From: Bacillota bacterium | GTDB lineage: Bacteria; Bacillota; Sulfobacillia; Thermaerobacterales; RSA17 | NCBI GenBank assembly: GCA_017577485.1 | Contig: PKRI01000007.1 | Span: 1 to 62,360 of the forward strand | DNA length: 62,360 bases | Direction of reading: 5' to 3' | Made by a program: the position numbers and the translations under genes | Shown here: positions 1-7,150 of the stretch, one piece after another | Position numbering within the stretch: position 1 is the first letter of the stretch | Layout: each line of letters begins with the position of its first letter | Notes under the pieces: model-generated | Told to the model about the DNA's origin: nothing | Databases searched by the model: none | The model's input: only the letters and a program-made list of their open reading frames with translations

Positions 1-687
1 GAACATACCAGTCTCAAGTTGGAAGACGCCCTCGGCCTCTCCCCTGCTCAGCGCCTCGTACACCGCGGCGTCGTCGAGGGGCAGCCGGCCCAGGTCGAGC
101 GCGACGCCGCGCCCTTCGCGCACCAACTGCGCCGCCTTCGAGAGGACGGTGAGCGTCCGCAGGCCCAGGAGGTCCATCTTTAGAAAACCCAAGGCCTCCA
201 GGTCCTCGCCGGGGTATTGCGTCACAGTTGTCCCGTCAGCGGTGCGGCAAAGCGGTGCCTTTGTCTCCAGGGGCCACGGTGCGATGACGATCCCGGCCGC
301 GTGGACCGACAGGTGGCGCGGCGTCCCTTCGACACGCAGGGCGGCTTCCACAAGCCGCCTCACCTCTTCCCGCTCCATCTCCCGGCGGAAGGCAGGCGAG
401 CCCATCGCCTCCTTCAGGCGCACCCCGGGGCCGGGCGGGACGAGCTTGGCCACGCGATCGACCACGCTGTACGGGAGGCCGAGGGCGCGGCCGACGTCCC
501 GTAGAGCAGCGCGGGCGGCCAGCGTGCCGAAGGCGCCGATCTGCGCCACCCGGTCGCGCCCGAAACGCCCGCGGGCGTACTCGAGCACCTCTCCGCGGGG
601 CCCGTAGAGGAAGCGGTGGTGGTTGCGGGCCAGGGGGACGGCCCCCGGTTGGAGAAAGGGCTCAAGAGGGTGCCCGGGGCCCAGGGG
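1..687 (-). CDS. DNA polymerase III alpha subunit (DnaE-like), internal fragment
   Basis: This minus-strand frame is open from about 687 to the contig edge and has no start or stop. It reads as the palm and finger core of a C-family replicative polymerase: GEVLEYARGRFG, DRVAQIGAFGTLAARAALRD, HAAGIVIAPW, VTQYPGEDLEALG, LKMDLLGLRTLTV and GVFQLE all occur in family order. The FLNP-like segment FLQPGAVPL is present, but where DnaE normally has PDIDxDF the fragment reads ARNHHRF in an ungapped alignment, so two catalytic aspartates are missing. The later Asp of KxDxLGL is kept. The frame overlaps the 3' part of fakA in a different frame. It may be a paralogue, a degraded copy or one side of a chimeric join. 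Family assignment is firm; status as a functional gene is not. Confidence 0.75.
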
Positions 688-1385
688 GCGCCCCCGCCCG
701 GGGGGCTCCCCGCGGCTCCGGGCGCAGAGGCTCCCGCCTCCGGCGCCGCTGCCGCAGCGCCGCCGGTGGAGCGCTGCGCCTCCAGGAAGCCTTCCAGCAC
801 CAGGACCAGGCCCTGGCCGCCGGCGTCCACCACCCCCGCCTTCTTCAGCACCTCCAGCATTTCCGGGGTCCGGGCCAGGGCGTCCCGGGCCGCCTGCAGG
901 GACTGCTCCAGCAGCGCCTGCAGCCCGGCTCCGGCCCGGGCCGCGCGGTCCGCTTGCTCCGCGGCGGCCCGCATGACGGTGAGGATGGTGCCTTCCACCG
1001 GCCGCATCACCATCTGGTAAGCGGTGTCGGCGGCCCGGCGGAAGGCGGCGGCCAGGCCCACCGGCGACGTGCGGTCCAGGCCGCGGAAAGCCAGCTCAAA
1101 ACCCCGGAAGAACTGCGAGAGGATGACGCCCGAGTTGCCCCGGGCACCCCGCAGGGAGCCGGCGGCGGCGGCGCGGGCCACGTCGCTGAGGGAAGCCGAC
1201 GGCGGCACCCGCTCCAGTTCCTCCAGCACCGCCTGCATGGTCAGGTTCATGTTCCTGCCGGTGTCCCCGTCGGGAACCGGAAACACGTTGAGAGCGTTGA
1301 CGCGGGCCTCTCCCTGGCGGAGTCGAGCGGCACCCGCTTCGATCATCCGGCGCAGGGCGGCACCGTCCAGCACGTCAGCTGCCAT
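414..1385 (-). CDS. fakA: Fatty acid kinase A / DhaL-domain protein, C-terminally truncated and joined to dnaE-like DNA
   Basis: The first ~205 residues are a complete DhaL ATP-binding domain: NALNVFPVPDGDTG with the Mg-binding aspartates, GARGNSGVILSQFFRG, and VDAGGQGLVLVLEGF. FakA (YloV) phosphorylates fatty acids carried by FakB proteins for phospholipid synthesis. An Ala/Pro/Gly-rich linker follows, and then the reading frame runs through DNA that encodes the DnaE-like fragment in another frame, so the last ~90 residues are nonsense. The middle and C-terminal FakA domains (normal length about 550 residues) are missing. The start ATG has GGGAGGAA seven bases upstream and follows asp23, the usual yloU-yloV order. 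In relatives recG should come soon after; it is absent here. Confidence 0.85.
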   Translation of the reverse strand: MAADVLDGAALRRMIEAGAARLRQGEARVNALNVFPVPDGDTGRNMNLTMQAVLEELERVPPSASLSDVARAAAAGSLRGARGNSGVILSQFFRGFELAFRGLDRTSPVGLAAAFRRAADTAYQMVMRPVEGTILTVMRAAAEQADRAARAGAGLQALLEQSLQAARDALARTPEMLEVLKKAGVVDAGGQGLVLVLEGFLEAQRSTGGAAAAAPEAGASAPGAAGSPPGGGAPWAPGTLLSPFSNRGPSPWPATTTASSTGPAERCSSTPAGVSGATGWRRSAPSARWPPALLYGTSAAPSASRTAWSIAWPSSSRPAPGCA

Positions 1386-1412
1386 GACGTTCCTCCCGGC
1401 GGGCCCGTCCGG

Positions 1413-1769
1413 TCAACGGGTCACCTTGACGCCGGCCACGTTGATGTTGACCCGCTTGACCTTCAGTCCTGTGGCTTGCTCGACGCTGTAGCGAACCCGG
1501 TCCACCACGTTGGCGGCCACTTCCGAGATGCGCGCGCCGTATCCTACGATAATTCCCAGCGTGATCACCAGCTGGCCGTCCTGGCTGCTGACCTGGACGC
1601 CTCGGGTCAGGTTCTCCCGGCCCAGGATGCCGGCCAGGCCGTCCTGCAGCGACCGCGCCGCCATGCCCACCACGCCGTAGCACTCCATGGCGGCCAGGCC
1701 GGCGATGGTGGCGATCACGTCGCTGGAGAAGATGATCTTGCCCTCGGGGGTTTCGATCTCCTGAGCCAT
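1413..1769 (-). CDS. Asp23/YloU family protein
   Basis: A small Asp23/Gls24-family protein of the YloU type, always found just before fakA in Bacillota. It is thought to support envelope homeostasis and the FakA system; the molecular function is unsettled. The core reads GKIIFSSDVIATIAGLAAMEC, then GVQV...QLVITLGIIV and a C-terminal VKRVNINVAGVKV strand typical of the family. I place the start at the ATG of MAQEIETPEGK because that matches the family N terminus. An upstream in-frame TTG at 1802 would add 11 residues, but neither start has a strong Shine-Dalgarno sequence. It is 27 bases upstream of fakA and divergent from rpmB. Confidence 0.88.
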   Translation of the reverse strand: MAQEIETPEGKIIFSSDVIATIAGLAAMECYGVVGMAARSLQDGLAGILGRENLTRGVQVSSQDGQLVITLGIIVGYGARISEVAANVVDRVRYSVEQATGLKVKRVNINVAGVKVTR

Positions 1770-1813
1770 CGGCCCCGACGCCCTTCTCGCGAACTCATCC
1801 AAACAGGTTTTCT

Positions 1814-1827
1814 ATCACCCGGGTGAT
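1814..1827. repeat. Perfect 14 bp palindrome between asp23 and rpmB
   Basis: ATCACCCGGGTGAT reads the same on both strands. It lies in the divergent asp23/rpmB intergenic region, about 15 bases upstream of the rpmB -35 element. It also overlaps a possible extended -10 (TGATAGAAA) for asp23 on the minus strand. The position suits an operator; the cognate regulator is unknown. Confidence 0.5.
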
Positions 1828-1841
1828 TCCTGCGCCTCGGC

Positions 1842-1870
1842 TTGGCGGCCTCTGCGGCGTGTGCTAGAAT
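1842..1870 (+). promoter_or_regulatory. Sigma-A promoter of rpmB
   Basis: TTGGCG at 1842-1847 and TAGAAT at 1865-1870 are separated by exactly 17 bases. A strong ribosome binding site GAGGAGGT follows at 1886-1893, seven bases before the rpmB ATG. Confidence 0.75.
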
Positions 1871-1899
1871 TGGGTCCGGTTTTGTGAGGAGGTCCCGCC

Positions 1900-2088
1900 A
1901 TGGCCCGTCGCTGCGACATCTGCGGCCGCGGCGTCGCCACCGGCAACGCCGTCAGCCACTCCAACCGCAAGACCCGGCGTACGTGGGTTCCCAACCTGCA
2001 GCGGGTCCGCGCCGTCGTCAACGGCTCCGTCCAGCGCCTGCAGGTCTGCACCCGCTGCCTGCGCTCCGGGCGCGTCCAGCGCGCCTGA
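1900..2088 (+). CDS. rpmB: 50S ribosomal protein L28
   Basis: A 62-residue L28 beginning MARRCDICGRG, with SHSNRKTRRTWVPNLQ and a C-terminal CTRC. The two CxxC pairs show the zinc-binding form. It is the only plus-strand gene in this part of the window and is divergent from asp23, the same arrangement as in B. subtilis (rpmB opposite yloU). A consensus promoter and ribosome binding site lie immediately upstream. No terminator with a U tract follows; only a GC-rich self-complementary stretch near 2110 is visible. Confidence 0.97.
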   Translation: MARRCDICGRGVATGNAVSHSNRKTRRTWVPNLQRVRAVVNGSVQRLQVCTRCLRSGRVQRA

Positions 2089-2133
2089 CACGGCGCGCCC
2101 GACCCCCTGCGCGCCCAGCGCGCTCGATCCGGT

Positions 2134-3027
2134 TCAAGCCTCGCGGAGCAGGAGCCGGCGCAGGTCGTCGGCTCCAAAGTTGTATCTTTCCCCGCAGAAG
2201 CGGCAGGTCAGCTCGGCGCCGCCGTCTTCTTCCAGCATCCGGGTCAGTTCCTCACGACCCAGGGCAGCCAGCAGGCCTTCCACTCGCGCGCGGCTGCAGC
2301 CGCAGGCGAAGCGCACCTCGCCCTCGGCCAGGATGCGGGAATCGAATCCTTCCAGTACCCGTTCCGCCATGCCGGCGGGCGACAGGCCGTCGTCCACCCG
2401 GCGGCTGATGCCTGCCAGCGACCGGGCGTTCGCCTCCAGGCGCCGGGCCCATTCGGGGTCGGCGCCCGGCAGCAACTGCACCAGCAGGCCGCCGGCGGCC
2501 CGCACCGACCCGTCGGGATTCACCAGCACGCCCAGGGACACCAGCGAGGGCGTCTGCTCCGACTGCCACAGGTAGGCCGTCAGGTCCTCACCGATCTCGC
2601 CGGAAACCAGGAGGGCGCTGCCTGTGTAGGGTTCCCGCAGGCCCAGGTCGCGGGTGACGCTGATGGTGCCGCGGCGGCCCACGGCGCCGCCCACGTCCAG
2701 CTTGCCGTCGGGACGCAGGGGCAGGTGGACGTCGGGGTGCTGGACGTAGCCCCGGACGCGGCCGTCGGGCAGCCCGTCAGCCACCAGGCCGCCCAGGGGG
2801 CCGTCGCCCAGGATGCGCAGGGTCAGCTTCTGGTCGTCCTTGAGCAGCACGGCCAGCAGGGCAGCGGCCGTCAGCACCCGGCCCAGGGCGGCCGTGGCCG
2901 TGGGCGCCGTCCCGTGACGCCGCCGCGCCGTTTCCACGGTTCCGGTGGTCCGGGCGGCCAGGACGCGGATCTGCCCGTCCGCCGCCACGGCCCGCACCCA
3001 CTGATCGCCGCCTGCTGCATCGGTCAT
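2134..3027 (-). CDS. hslO: Redox-regulated chaperone Hsp33
   Basis: A 297-residue Hsp33 holdase. The N-terminal substrate-binding domain carries the family segments LGRVLTAAALLA, LTLRILGDGPLGG and YVQHP. The C-terminal redox switch has CxC (FACGCSR) and CxxC (TCRFCGERY), which bind zinc when reduced and form disulfides under oxidative stress to activate the chaperone. The start is preceded by GAGGGGGAG. The gene sits between spoVM and rpmB, a slot that is empty in B. subtilis. Confidence 0.96.
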   Translation of the reverse strand: MTDAAGGDQWVRAVAADGQIRVLAARTTGTVETARRRHGTAPTATAALGRVLTAAALLAVLLKDDQKLTLRILGDGPLGGLVADGLPDGRVRGYVQHPDVHLPLRPDGKLDVGGAVGRRGTISVTRDLGLREPYTGSALLVSGEIGEDLTAYLWQSEQTPSLVSLGVLVNPDGSVRAAGGLLVQLLPGADPEWARRLEANARSLAGISRRVDDGLSPAGMAERVLEGFDSRILAEGEVRFACGCSRARVEGLLAALGREELTRMLEEDGGAELTCRFCGERYNFGADDLRRLLLREA

Positions 3028-3138
3028 GACCGGCCGCTCCCCCTCTCTCGAGCATGGAGGCGGCTGCCGGCAGCACCCGGCGCCGCCTCCTTCGATTCTA
3101 CCCGCCCACGGCCGGCGCTCAAGCGCGCGGGCCGGGCG

Positions 3139-3158
3139 CCGGCGCCCCGCGGCGCCGG
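3139..3158 (-). terminator. GC-only hairpin between spoVM and hslO
   Basis: CCGGCGCC and GGCGCCGG form a perfect 8 bp stem with loop CCGC, 20 bases past the spoVM stop. No U tract follows on the minus strand, so it may be a weak terminator, a processing or stability hairpin, or have no function. Confidence 0.3.
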
Positions 3159-3177
3159 TGACGGCCCGCCGCCCGCG

Positions 3178-3258
3178 TCAGCGCCGGCGGAGCAGCGCGC
3201 CGAGCCCCCGCACCACGCGGCCGACCACCCGCGGCAGGCGAATGACCAGGATGCGCAC
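3178..3258 (-). CDS. spoVM: Stage V sporulation protein M
   Basis: A 26-codon gene with GTG start and TGA stop. The product reads MRILVIRLPR, then VVGRVVRGLG, then ALLRRR. It matches B. subtilis SpoVM in length (26 residues), in the MxxxxIxLPxxxGxxVR pattern, in the proline at position 9 and in the alternating hydrophobic and basic residues of an amphipathic helix. SpoVM binds the positively curved forespore membrane and anchors SpoIVA at the start of spore coat assembly. AGAGGGGGG lies six bases before the start. The position between rpe and rpmB is also that of B. subtilis spoVM. The identification rests on the pattern plus synteny. Confidence 0.85.
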   Translation of the reverse strand: MRILVIRLPRVVGRVVRGLGALLRRR

Positions 3259-3283
3259 CGCGTTCCCCCCTCTTGCCCGGCAG

Positions 3284-3469
3284 TCAGCGCTCAGTGAACA
3301 GTTTCCAGCCCCACCAGGCCGCGGCCAGGCCGATGCCGGCGCGCCAGAGCCAGCCCGGCGCCGCCGCCAGCACCAGCAGGATGCCGGCCACGAACAGCCC
3401 CAGGCCCAGCAGCGGCTGCGCGGGCCAGAGCCGCCGCCGGCCCAGTTTCAGCCTGGGTCCCAGGAGCAA
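3284..3469 (-). CDS. Small membrane protein of unknown function
   Basis: A 61-residue frame starting at TTG, with GAGGGGGT about nine bases upstream. A basic N terminus (RLKLGRRR) is followed by two hydrophobic stretches, roughly residues 17-37 (LLGLGLFVAGILLVLAAA) and 42-56 (RAGIGLAAAWWGW), and a charged end KLFTER. That suggests a two-helix hairpin with both ends in the cytoplasm. It lies between rpe and spoVM, where B. subtilis has thiN. I do not recognise a family. It is counted as a gene because of its ribosome binding site, its membrane-protein character and its tight position before spoVM. Confidence 0.55.
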   Translation of the reverse strand: MLLGPRLKLGRRRLWPAQPLLGLGLFVAGILLVLAAAPGWLWRAGIGLAAAWWGWKLFTER

Positions 3470-3580
3470 AGGCGCCGACCCCCTCGTCGGTTCCCTGCAT
3501 CCTATGACGCCGGGCTGAAGGGCGGGAATGAGCGGGCGGCCAGCGGTGAGCGGCGGCGGCCCAGGACGGGCGGCAGGCGG

Positions 3581-4261
3581 TCAGCGGACGGCGGCGGCCG
3601 CCGCCTGGCGCAGCGCCCGCACCTGGGCGGCGGGGTCGGCAGCCCCGTACACGGCGGTTCCGGCCACCAGCACGTCGGCGCCGGCCCGGACCGCCTGGGG
3701 GGCGGTGGTCAGGTCGATGCCGCCGTCCACCTGGATCCACGGGCTGAGCCCGCGCTCCCGGCAGAAGCGGCGCAGGGCCGCCACCTTCTCCAGGCAGGCC
3801 GGGATCAGGCGCTGGCCGCCGAAGCCGGGGTTCACCGTCATCACCAGCACCAGGTCCACGTCGGCCAGCACCGGCTCCACCACCTGCCAGGGAGTGCCGG
3901 GGTTGACGGCGATGCCGGCCCTGATCCCCAGTTCCGTGATCCGCTGCAGCGCCCGGTGCACGTGGGGGGTGGCCTCCCAGTGGACGGTGAGCCGGTCGGC
4001 GCCGGCCCGGGCGAAGGCCTCCAGGTGGGGCTCCGGCGGTGCGATCATCAGGTGCACGTCCAGGAAAAGCCGCGTCCGCCGCCTCAGGGCCTCGACCACC
4101 AGCGGGCCGAAGGTGATGTTGGGCACGAAGTGGCCGTCCATCACGTCCAGGTGCAGCCACTGGGCGCCGCCCTCCTCGGCGGCGGCAGCGGCGCCGGCCA
4201 GGTCGCCGAAATCGGCGGCCAGCAGCGATGGGGCGATGATCAGGGACTTGTCGGGCGACAA
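3581..4261 (-). CDS. rpe: Ribulose-phosphate 3-epimerase
   Basis: Interconverts ribulose 5-phosphate and xylulose 5-phosphate in the pentose phosphate pathway. The 226-residue TIM barrel carries IIAPSLLAADF, the metal and catalytic segment LDVMDGHFVPNITFG, DVHLMI, MTVNPGFGGQ and the phosphate-binding DGGI. The start is taken as TTG (MSPDKSLIIAPSLL), with GGAAGGGGAT upstream. The frame extends further 5', but that part runs back through rsgA and has no family similarity. The rsgA-rpe-spoVM order is conserved with B. subtilis. Confidence 0.95.
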   Translation of the reverse strand: MSPDKSLIIAPSLLAADFGDLAGAAAAAEEGGAQWLHLDVMDGHFVPNITFGPLVVEALRRRTRLFLDVHLMIAPPEPHLEAFARAGADRLTVHWEATPHVHRALQRITELGIRAGIAVNPGTPWQVVEPVLADVDLVLVMTVNPGFGGQRLIPACLEKVAALRRFCRERGLSPWIQVDGGIDLTTAPQAVRAGADVLVAGTAVYGAADPAAQVRALRQAAAAAVR

Positions 4262-4284
4262 CGGCCATCCCCTTCCGGCGCCGG

Positions 4285-5202
4285 TCAGTAGCGGTTGGCC
4301 TCGTACTCCTCGATCTCGTCCAGAAGCTCCAGGTAATGCCGGTAGCGGATCGGATCCACGGCGCCGGCCTCCACCGCCCGCTTGACCCCGCAGCCGGGCT
4401 CCGCCCGGTGCAGGCAGTCGTCGAAGCGGCACTGCTGGGCCGGCTCCCGGAATTCCGGGAAGCAGTCCGCCAGTTCGTAGCGGTCGATGACCGTCACGTC
4501 CAGGCGGCTGAAGCCGGGGGCGTCCACCACGTAGCCGACCACCCGGTTCCCGCGGACCAGCGGCAGCAGCCGTGAGCGCCGGGTCGTGTGGCGGCCGCGC
4601 CCACCCCGCCGGCTCAGCTGGCCGGTCTCCAGTTTCAGGCCTGGCTGCAGCGCGTTGAGCAGCGTCGACTTACCGACGCCGCTTTCCCCGGCCAGCACCG
4701 TCACCCGGTCCCGCAGCCGCTCCAGCAGGCTCTCCAGCCCTGCGCCGGTACGGGCCGACACCAGCACCACGGGATACCCGGCCCGCCGGTAGACCCCCGC
4801 CGCGGCCTCGGCTTCGGCCGCGTCCACCAGATCCATCTTGTTGAGGCAGAAGACCACGTCGATGCCTTCCGCCTCGGCCAGAACGGCGATGCGGTCGGTC
4901 AGCGCCCGGTTCCAGGGAGGCTCCACCAGGCTGAATACGATGACCACCTGGTCCACGTTGGCGGCGGCGGGGCGCAGGAGCCGGTTGCGCCGGGGCAGCA
5001 CCCGCTGGATGACGGCGGTGCCGTCGTCCATCAGGAGCAGCTCGACGCGGTCACCCGTCAACAGTTCCCCGGCATCCAGCCGCAGCCGGCCCCGGGGACG
5101 GGCCCGCACCACCCGGTCCCCCAGCGCCACGTCGTAAAAGCCGCTGTCGACGCCGACGATGCGCCCTTCCACCACCAGCCCGGCACCTCGGGCCTCAGCC
5201 AC
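4285..5202 (-). CDS. rsgA: Ribosome small-subunit assembly GTPase RsgA
   Basis: A circularly permuted GTPase of 305 residues: an N-terminal OB fold, then G4 NKMD, G5 SARTG, G1 GESGVGKST, the G2 threonines near HTTR, and G3 DAPG. The C-terminal zinc site reads CRFDDCLHRAEPGC. RsgA (CpgA/YloQ) acts late in 30S maturation, and in B. subtilis it is a substrate of the neighbouring kinase PrkC. The GTG start overlaps the end of prkC by eight bases. Confidence 0.96.
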   Translation of the reverse strand: MAEARGAGLVVEGRIVGVDSGFYDVALGDRVVRARPRGRLRLDAGELLTGDRVELLLMDDGTAVIQRVLPRRNRLLRPAAANVDQVVIVFSLVEPPWNRALTDRIAVLAEAEGIDVVFCLNKMDLVDAAEAEAAAGVYRRAGYPVVLVSARTGAGLESLLERLRDRVTVLAGESGVGKSTLLNALQPGLKLETGQLSRRGGRGRHTTRRSRLLPLVRGNRVVGYVVDAPGFSRLDVTVIDRYELADCFPEFREPAQQCRFDDCLHRAEPGCGVKRAVEAGAVDPIRYRHYLELLDEIEEYEANRY

Positions 5203-7150
5203 CCTCGACTTCCTCGCCTCCCATCTGGTCTTCTCCTCCCAACTGCAGGATGACGTGGTCGTAAAGCTGGCCGTTGACGTAAACGAAGACCTCGGCCTGC
5301 TCGCCGTACCACTGGACGGTGGCGCTGAAGCGGTCGCCGCCCTGGTGCTCGCCGATGTGGACCACCCGCTCGGAGCGGTCGCGGACCCGCACCTCCACCC
5401 GCTGCTGGGCGGGACGATCGGGCAACTGCAGCGGCAGCACCGTCTCGTTGGGCACCAGGCCGTTGCCCTGACTCAGCACCAGGTTGATCTTGTCGCCGGG
5501 GCGCACCACGGTGCCCGGCTCCGGCGACTGGGAGCGCACGTACTCCCGGGGGTAGTCGCTGAACTGGGTCTCGATGGTGCCGATCTCCAGACCCAGCTGC
5601 TGCACCACCCGGCGGACCTCTTCGTAAGGCCGCCCGATGAAGTTGGGCAGGGTCACCGAGGCCGGTTCCGGGCCCTGGCTGACGGTGAGCCGGACACTGG
5701 TGCCCACCACCACCCGGGTGCCGGGAGCCGGGTTCTGGTCGGCCACCCGTCCCGCAGGCACCAGGGCGTTGTGCTCGTGGGCCACCTCCACCTGCAGGCC
5801 GGCTCGCTCCAGTTCCAGTACGGCGGCCCGCTCCAGCAGGCCCCGCACGTCGGGGACGCCGCCCTCCACGAACTCGGGCCCCCGGCTGACGATGACGTCG
5901 ATGCGGCTGCCCAGCCGTACCAGTTCCCCGGGGGCGGGGCTCTGGTCGATGACCACGCCCGCCGCGTATTGATTGTCGTAACGGGTGGTCAGTACGTGCA
6001 CGGTGATCCGGTAGGGCGCCAGGGATTCCTGGGCCGCCTCCAGCGTGGCCCCCACCAGCGGCGGCACCCGGATCATCTCCGGCCGCAGCCACGACATCAG
6101 GTACGAGATGCCCGCATAGGCCCCGGCCGCCAGCACCAGCAGCGCCGCCACCCAGGGCAGCCAGCGGGCCAGGCGGCGCCGCGGATTCGCCTGGTCCCCA
6201 ACAGTCTCCTCCCGGTCCTCGTCCAGGGGTTCCTCAAGGGCCGCCGCATCGGCGCCGTCGGCACCGCCCGAAAGCGGCGCCAGCACCAGGGTGCGGCCGC
6301 GGTCCTTCTGCGCCGCGATCAGCTCGTCCAGGTTGCGGGTGCGGTAGCGGGCCAGGTCGGCCAGGAACTCGTCGGCCGAGGCGTAACGCCGGGCGGTGTC
6401 CTTGGCCAGGGCCCGTTCCACGATCAACTCCAGGGCCGGCGGCACCCGGTCGTTGAGGGACCGGAGCGGCGGCGGCTGCTCCTGCAGGTGCTTGACCGCC
6501 ACCGTGACGGCGGTGTCGCCGTCGAAGGGCAGTTTCCCGGTCAGCATCTCGTAGAGGACCACGCCCAGGGAGTACAGGTCCGACTGGGCGCCGGTGAACC
6601 GCCCCTTGGCCTGTTCCGGAGACAGGTAATGGGCGGTGCCCATGACGATCTCGGTGTCGGCCATGGTGGCGCCGCCCACGGCCCGGGCGATGCCGAAGTC
6701 GGTGACCTTCACCTGACCCGTGGGCGTCAGGAGGATGTTCTGCGGCTTGATGTCGCGGTGCACCACGCCGTGCTGGTGGGCGTGGCGCAGGGCCTCCAGC
6801 ACCTGGCGCGCCAGGTTCACCGCCACCGAGGGCTTGAGCGGCGCCTCCTCCTGGATCTTGTCCTTGAGGGTGCGCCCCTCCACGTACTCCATGACGATGT
6901 AGTCCACGCCGCCGTCGCGGCCCACGTCGTAGACCTGGACGATGTTGGGATGGCACAGCCGGGCCGCGGCCCGCGCTTCCCGCGAGAAGCGGCGCAGGAA
7001 CTGGTCGTCGTTGGCGAACTCGGGGCGCAGGATCTTGACGGCCACCCGCCGGTCCAACAGCCGGTCGACGGCCTCGTAAACCACCGCCATGCCGCCGTCG
7101 CCGATCTGGCGGCCCAGTTCGTAACGCCCGCCCAACTGGCGGCCGGTCAC
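5195..7150 (-). CDS. prkC: Ser/Thr protein kinase with PASTA repeats
   Basis: A membrane Hanks-type kinase of 651 residues. The kinase domain spans about 9-265: GDGGMAVVY, the ATP lysine in VAVKIL near 39, HRDIKPQN at 131-138, DFG at 151-153 and an activation loop rich in Thr. A single membrane helix lies near 330-350. Three extracellular PASTA repeats follow (about 362-425, 430-495, 498-562), then an 85-residue beta-rich tail. PrkC senses muropeptides and signals spore germination and wall growth. The GTG start overlaps the prpC stop (GTGA), with GGGGGTGG upstream. Longer upstream codons of this frame lie inside prpC and are not used. Confidence 0.96.
   Translation of the reverse strand: MTGRQLGGRYELGRQIGDGGMAVVYEAVDRLLDRRVAVKILRPEFANDDQFLRRFSREARAAARLCHPNIVQVYDVGRDGGVDYIVMEYVEGRTLKDKIQEEAPLKPSVAVNLARQVLEALRHAHQHGVVHRDIKPQNILLTPTGQVKVTDFGIARAVGGATMADTEIVMGTAHYLSPEQAKGRFTGAQSDLYSLGVVLYEMLTGKLPFDGDTAVTVAVKHLQEQPPPLRSLNDRVPPALELIVERALAKDTARRYASADEFLADLARYRTRNLDELIAAQKDRGRTLVLAPLSGGADGADAAALEEPLDEDREETVGDQANPRRRLARWLPWVAALLVLAAGAYAGISYLMSWLRPEMIRVPPLVGATLEAAQESLAPYRITVHVLTTRYDNQYAAGVVIDQSPAPGELVRLGSRIDVIVSRGPEFVEGGVPDVRGLLERAAVLELERAGLQVEVAHEHNALVPAGRVADQNPAPGTRVVVGTSVRLTVSQGPEPASVTLPNFIGRPYEEVRRVVQQLGLEIGTIETQFSDYPREYVRSQSPEPGTVVRPGDKINLVLSQGNGLVPNETVLPLQLPDRPAQQRVEVRVRDRSERVVHIGEHQGGDRFSATVQWYGEQAEVFVYVNGQLYDHVILQLGGEDQMGGEEVEGG

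Noticed and set aside
2089..2133. Terminator after rpmB
   Set aside because: GCGCGC-CCA-GCGCGC can pair, but there is no U tract and the sequence is self-complementary by GC bias alone.
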